48,092 nt of DNA from Luteitalea sp. (GTDB taxonomy: Bacteria; Acidobacteriota; Vicinamibacteria; Vicinamibacterales; Vicinamibacteraceae), in assembly GCA_009377495.1 (NCBI GenBank), contig WHTZ01000050.1:1-48092 (forward strand), in the 5' to 3' direction. Shown here piece by piece: positions 44,119 through 48,092 of this stretch (its first letter is position 1; every line of letters begins with the position of its first letter). The notes beneath the pieces were generated by a model. It had not been told where the DNA came from. It saw only the letters and a program-made list of their open reading frames with translations, and ran no database searches. The position numbers and the translations under genes are program-made.

Positions 44119-45657
44119 ATGAGCGTGAAGCACTTACAACCGAACTGGAGACGATTGAGTCGTCGTATGGCGCTGAAGTGTGCTGCCGTGGGCGGGTTGA
44201 TGGGGCCGGGCATGTCGGCGCTCTCGTGGGGAGCGCTTCGCTCGCCGCCCGACGCTCGGAATTCGGTTGTAGAGGAGAACGGCAGGGCGGGCACGACGGG
44301 AGGACTCCAGGAATCTCGCGCTCACATCAGTACGAAAGACACCCTCGGGAAAGTCACCGTGCGCGACTTCGGAGCTGCAGGGGACGGACAATCGGATGAC
44401 ACTGAAGCCATCCAGCAGGCGGTCAACTCGGGCAACGGTGACATCCTTTTCCCAGCCGGCACGTATCGGATCGTGCGCTCCATTCTGATCCAATTGGGCC
44501 TGGCAGGCCCGGTCTCTCTCTCGGGACAAGGCACAGCGCGCATTGTTATGAGCGGGAAAGGGCCCGCTTTTCGGTTCCTCGGCAGCCATGCCGGCACCGC
44601 AGACCCCTCAACTCTCACGCCTGCCGTGGTGGAGAAAGAGCGGGCTCCTGTCATCAATGCCATCGAGATCGTGGGAGACCACCCGGACGCGTCGGGAGTC
44701 GAACTAAACGGGACAATGCAGCCCCTCATGACCCGGCTGACGGTTCGCAAGGCCCTCCACGGCATCCACCTGACCGGTCGCAACCGCAACGTGACGATCG
44801 GTGACTGTCACGGCTACGATAACCGCGGCATTGGTATCTTCCTCGATCAGGCGAATCTCCACCAGATCAATATCACCGGATCGCACATCAGCTACAACGG
44901 CCAGGGAGGTGTCGTCGTCCGCGGTGGGGAGATCCGCAACCTCCAGATCGGAAGCTGCGACATTGAAGGGAATATGAGTCCGCAACACGCGTCGGCCGCG
45001 AATGTCCTGCTGGACGTCCGGAACGGCTCCGTCCGGGAAGGTGCCATTGTGGGCTGCACCCTACAGCATTCCCGGCTGGAGGACTCGGCGAATATTCGCC
45101 TTCTTGGACCCGACCCGGGCCAGGCCAGAAAAGTGGGACACTTCACTATCGCCGACAACGCCATGTCCGACGTCGCGGTCAACATTCATCTGAAGCACGC
45201 CCGGGGAGTCGTCATCACGGGCAACACGATCTGGAAAGGCTTTCGCTACAATCTCCTGGTCGAGTCTTCCTCCCAGATCGTCCTTGGCTCCAACCTGTTC
45301 GATCGGAACCCCGACTATCGTCCCCACGAAAGCCGCAACACGATCCGCTTCGTGGACTCTTCCGCCTGCACCCTGATGGGACTTCACATGACCGACACAC
45401 GCGGAGAAGCCGCTCTCTCGGTGGAACGAAGCTGCTGGTTCAACATCGCCAACTGCACCATCCTCGATCCCGAGGGAGCCGGGGTCCTCCTCAGCGATGT
45501 CCGCCACAGCCGCGTCTCCGGTTGCTTGATTCGAGCGAGAGAGAAAGAAGGGTCGCTGGCTCTCGCCGTCCAAGGTGGAGAGGGCAACCTCCTGGAGGGG
45601 AACCTGATGGTAGGCGAGACGCAGATCGATCCTGCTGCGTTGAGGCAAGAGAGATAG
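44119..45657 (+). CDS. Tat-exported right-handed beta-helix (pectate-lyase-like) protein
   Basis: A 512-residue protein with a twin-arginine signal (LSRRMALKCAAVGGLMGPG). VTVRDFGAAGDGQSDDTEAIQQAV is the classic entry motif of the pectate-lyase/polygalacturonase-like superfamily. About a dozen parallel beta-helix coils follow, for example NVTIGDCHGYDNRGIGIFLDQANLHQINITGSHISYNGQGGVVVRG. Proteins with this motif cleave polysaccharides or decorate surfaces in the periplasm. No family-specific catalytic residues are identified. Start 44119 is chosen because it places the Tat motif near the N-terminus. It ends the TonB copy 4 cluster, immediately before the leader of TonB copy 5. Confidence 0.82.
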   Translation: MSVKHLQPNWRRLSRRMALKCAAVGGLMGPGMSALSWGALRSPPDARNSVVEENGRAGTTGGLQESRAHISTKDTLGKVTVRDFGAAGDGQSDDTEAIQQAVNSGNGDILFPAGTYRIVRSILIQLGLAGPVSLSGQGTARIVMSGKGPAFRFLGSHAGTADPSTLTPAVVEKERAPVINAIEIVGDHPDASGVELNGTMQPLMTRLTVRKALHGIHLTGRNRNVTIGDCHGYDNRGIGIFLDQANLHQINITGSHISYNGQGGVVVRGGEIRNLQIGSCDIEGNMSPQHASAANVLLDVRNGSVREGAIVGCTLQHSRLEDSANIRLLGPDPGQARKVGHFTIADNAMSDVAVNIHLKHARGVVITGNTIWKGFRYNLLVESSSQIVLGSNLFDRNPDYRPHESRNTIRFVDSSACTLMGLHMTDTRGEAALSVERSCWFNIANCTILDPEGAGVLLSDVRHSRVSGCLIRAREKEGSLALAVQGGEGNLLEGNLMVGETQIDPAALRQER

Positions 45658-45659
45658 TT

Positions 45660-45725
45660 GACCTGCCTTCCCTTCCACAGCAAAGGGATGTAGTGGCTGC
45701 ACGGCTAAGTAGATTCGTTCGCCGC
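45660..45725 (-). repeat. ROK-gene 5'-end-like fragment upstream of TonB copy 5
   Basis: Matches the block at 34567-34637: CTGCCTTCC, CCACAGC, GGCTGCACG and ATTCGTTCGCC in the same order. The adjoining bases 45728-45765 match the sequence at the intact ROK start (TAGCCGATCG). The ROK gene itself is not present here, so only its 5' edge and the promoter region accompany TonB copy 5. Confidence 0.6.
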
Positions 45726-45818
45726 TAATACCAATCTAGCCGATCGCCTCTCTGGTGTGGGCGACGAATCAGCTTCTTAATCCTCTTTTCTTGCGCTATT
45801 ACCGCCACTTTTCCGCTC

Positions 45819-45849
45819 TTGACAGCTACCGGGGCTGTGCGACTATACT
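45819..45849 (+). promoter_or_regulatory. Candidate promoter for TonB copy 5
   Basis: TTGACA (45819-45824) and TATACT (45844-45849), spacer 19 nt, longer than the optimum. Context matches the copy 4 promoter, including AATTAGTTCG immediately downstream. The leader from here to 46001 differs from that of copy 4 until AACTTGGAAGGGAGTC, the shared ribosome-binding region. Confidence 0.5.
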
Positions 45850-46000
45850 GCGCATAATTAGTTCGCGCTATAGGCCTAATACGCTCAGCGGCGGCAATCC
45901 CCGCCGATCCGCGAGGTCCCGAAGCTGGGCGTCGACGGCGTGTCGCCCATTGGTCACCGACCCTAAATGGGCAGTCGCAACTTGGAAGGGAGTCGACAAA

Positions 46001-48061
46001 ATGACACGTCAGATCGTCGTGGGAATCTCGTGGGGTGTTTTGAGTGTCGTGCTCAGTGTGACGACCCTCTACGGGCAGGTCCAGACGACCACGGCCATCA
46101 CGGGGACCGTACGGGACACCACCGGCGCCGTCTTGCCGGGAGCGACGGTCACGATTGTGAATCAAGCGACCGGCGTGAGCCGGGAGCGCGTGACGAATCA
46201 CGAGGGGTACTACTCGGTTCAGTCTTTGCGGCCGGGGACGTATACGGTCCGCGCGAGCCTGCCGGGATTTCGGCCCGCCGTGATTACCGATCGAGAGGTG
46301 CTGGTCGCGATCCCGGCGGCGGTCGACATCACGCTCGAGCTCGGCGACGTCAGCGAAGAGATCACGATTTCGGCCGCGGGGGCGGAGCTGCTCAATACGA
46401 CGACGGCGGAACTGGCCACGACCATCGACGAGCAGTTGGTGGACAACATGCCCGTCGAATCGCGCAATTACTTTGATCTGCTAGCCCTGGCTCCCCATAC
46501 CACTCCCCAATATCTGAGCGCAGGGGGGCTGACTTTTGGCCAGCACTCCTTGCAGCGCGTGAATGCGGCCGGCAGTTTCGAATCCTCGGGGGTCCTGGCC
46601 GGCGGCCAGCGCGATTCCTCGTCGAATGTCTCGATTGATGGATCCAACTCGTCAATTGCCGTTTACGGCCAGAACGTCACGATTCTCTCGTCCGCGATGG
46701 TGAAAGAGCTGCGGTTGCAGACAGCTAGCATGAGCGCGGAGTTTGGCAGCGGCGCGAATGCCGTCAATATCGTGACGAAGAGCGGCAGCAACGCCTTTCA
46801 AGGCGAGACGTTCTGGGAACACCGCAACGACAATCTCGACGCGAAGGACTTTTTTACGAATCTGGCCGGAGAAGGCCTGCCGGAATACAAGCGGAACAAA
46901 TGGGGCGGCTCGCTGGGCGGTCCCATCCTGCAAAACAGGCTCTTCTTTTTCGCCAACACGGAGGGCTCCCGACTGCGCCAGGCGGTCCAGGCCGATGCCC
47001 CCGTCCCCACCGCCGCGGAACGCAACGGTGACTTCTCGGAATCCGTCTTTCCGCTGCCGGGTGGCGGGACCGGTCCTGCCCCTCAGCTGTTTAATCCCTT
47101 GGACTTCGACCCGGAGACGGGGCGGCGCGCGCCCTTCCCCAATAACCAGATTCCTCCCGAGCTGCTGGCCCCGCAAATCCAGCAGATCATGGAATTCACC
47201 CCGTTACCCAATACGGTCATCGACGGGGTTCCCCGGTTCTCGGGCACGATCCCGACGACTATCGATGAGGACCAGTACTCGCTCCGTCTCGATTGGAACA
47301 CGAGTGAAGACACCACAATTTGGGGACGTTATACCTACGGCCGACGAGACGCGACACTACGTGGGCTCCTGGGACCGTTGCCAGGGCAATCGACCCCCGG
47401 CAGCACACACGACCTCGTGGTGAACTGGAGCGAAGTGGTCAGCCCCACGCTCATCAACGACTTCTCGGTGTCCTACGCGCGTCCCCGGTGGGGAATTGGC
47501 CGCAGGCTCGATGTCCCGGATGTGGCGGCACTCGCCGGGTTCCAGAACACGTCCGATCTCCCTGGCAGCCCGAACCTCGGCAACCCGGAATTCAGCATCG
47601 GCACGTCGGACGTCGTTAACTGGCAGCCGGTTCAGAACACGTATCAGGTCAAAGATGACGTGACCTGGACCAAAGGCAAGCACACCTTGAAGACGGGCTT
47701 CCAGGTCACGGAGCGGCGCTTCAACTTCCCAAGGGTGACGAACGACAAAGGGAGTCTTGGTTTTGACAACGCCTTTACCCGTGCCTGCGCTCAAGGCAAC
47801 GAGGTGTGCGAGGCAGCCGGACAGGCTGCCGGCCTGCCCGTCGGCGGGCTCGGCTTCGCAGACATGCTCCTCGGTTTCCCGTCCCGATCACTTCTCATCC
47901 TACAACCGGTTCCCTGGTCTGGTAGGCAGACGTACTGGGGCACGTATGTCCAGGATAGCTGGCAGCTTCACGACCGCTTGACGCTCAATCTGGGCCTGCG
48001 CGTGGAGGCATGGGGTCCCTGGCGCCTGCCTCGTCATGCCCCCTGTGCCAATAATCTGTGA
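46001..48061 (+). pseudogene. TonB-dependent receptor, Oar-like (copy 5), interrupted
   Basis: Starts MTRQIVVGISWGVLSVVLS with the same ribosome-binding site as copy 4, and contains the regulatory-like domain, plug (NVSIDGSNSSIAVYGQN, NIVTKSGSNAFQG) and the first half of the barrel. Homology to the other copies runs through GPWRLPRH and ends at about 48040, where they continue ATGFDF. Here the frame runs into unrelated sequence and stops at 48059-48061 after 686 residues, against 1134 in copy 4. The missing part includes about half of the barrel and the terminal Phe needed for membrane insertion, so it cannot be functional as it stands. Confidence 0.85.
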
Positions 48062-48092
48062 GACAACCTCCCGAGGAAGATTAGTGTAGGGG
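48041..48092. mobile_element. Foreign sequence interrupting TonB copy 5, possible IS end
   Basis: From CCCTGTGCC onward the bases match no receptor copy. The sharp break inside a coding region and a start with TGTG suggest the terminus of an insertion sequence, but only 52 bases are visible, no inverted repeat can be tested, and an assembly join is possible. Confidence 0.35.

Noticed and set aside
1..48092. tRNA or rRNA genes, replication origin, prophage genes
   Set aside because: No cloverleaf, rRNA-like sequence, DnaA-box cluster or phage structural gene was recognised on reading both strands.

Overview
The window looks like an accessory, catabolic region of an Acidobacteriota-type (Solibacter/Vicinamibacter-like) chromosome, probably from a metagenome-derived genome. 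This rests on high GC, very long Oar-like TonB-dependent receptors with an N-terminal carboxypeptidase-regulatory domain and no SusD partner, many formylglycine sulfatases, large heme-binding lipoproteins of the type common in Planctomycetes/Verrucomicrobia/Acidobacteria, and Tat-exported hydrolases. Taxonomy is an inference; no rRNA or tRNA gene was seen.

Layout. 1-4.8 kb: internally deleted remnant of a heme-binding dehydrogenase-like gene, a Gfo/Idh/MocA oxidoreductase, a C-terminally truncated sulfatase, a frameshifted minus-strand fragment of a TonB receptor, and an intact lipoprotein-type sulfatase. 5.1-19.4 kb (all plus): TonB receptor copy 1, sulfatase, TonB receptor copy 2, a large glycosidase-like protein, a second Gfo/Idh/MocA oxidoreductase, an M20 peptidase and a Tat-exported SGNH hydrolase. 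19.4-24.9 kb (minus): PLP aminotransferase with an in-frame UGA, a hairpin-rich intergenic region, and an operon of a divergent TonB receptor (copy 3) followed by a FadR-type GntR regulator. 25.2-26.3 kb: a decayed DUF6788-like gene between two large inverted palindromes. 26.5-31.7 kb (plus): a palindromic operator/promoter, then sulfatase, aminotransferase and RhaT-like permease with overlapping ends, and a TPR protein. 31.5-34.4 kb (minus): NRAMP-like transporter and ROK regulator. 34.5-45.7 kb (plus): TonB receptor copy 4, two amidohydrolase-fold proteins, a 1003-residue heme lipoprotein, an internally deleted sulfatase and a right-handed beta-helix protein. 45.8-48.1 kb: TonB receptor copy 5, interrupted near the window end.

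How it may work together. The receptors would import oligosaccharides, probably sulfated, across the outer membrane. Periplasmic sulfatases, the glycosidase-like and beta-helix proteins and the SGNH hydrolase would trim them. A RhaT-like permease would carry deoxy-sugars inward, and NAD(P)-dependent oxidoreductases and amidohydrolases would process the products. ROK and GntR proteins are the obvious local regulators. Substrates cannot be read from the sequence.

The most unusual material is a 93-bp palindromic element. It sits in frame inside the signal-peptide coding region of two TonB receptors and recurs just upstream of a Tat-exported protein. The window also has repeated signs of recombination: near-identical receptors, gene ends borrowed from receptor-flanking DNA, precise internal deletions, and a fragmented receptor between sulfatases.
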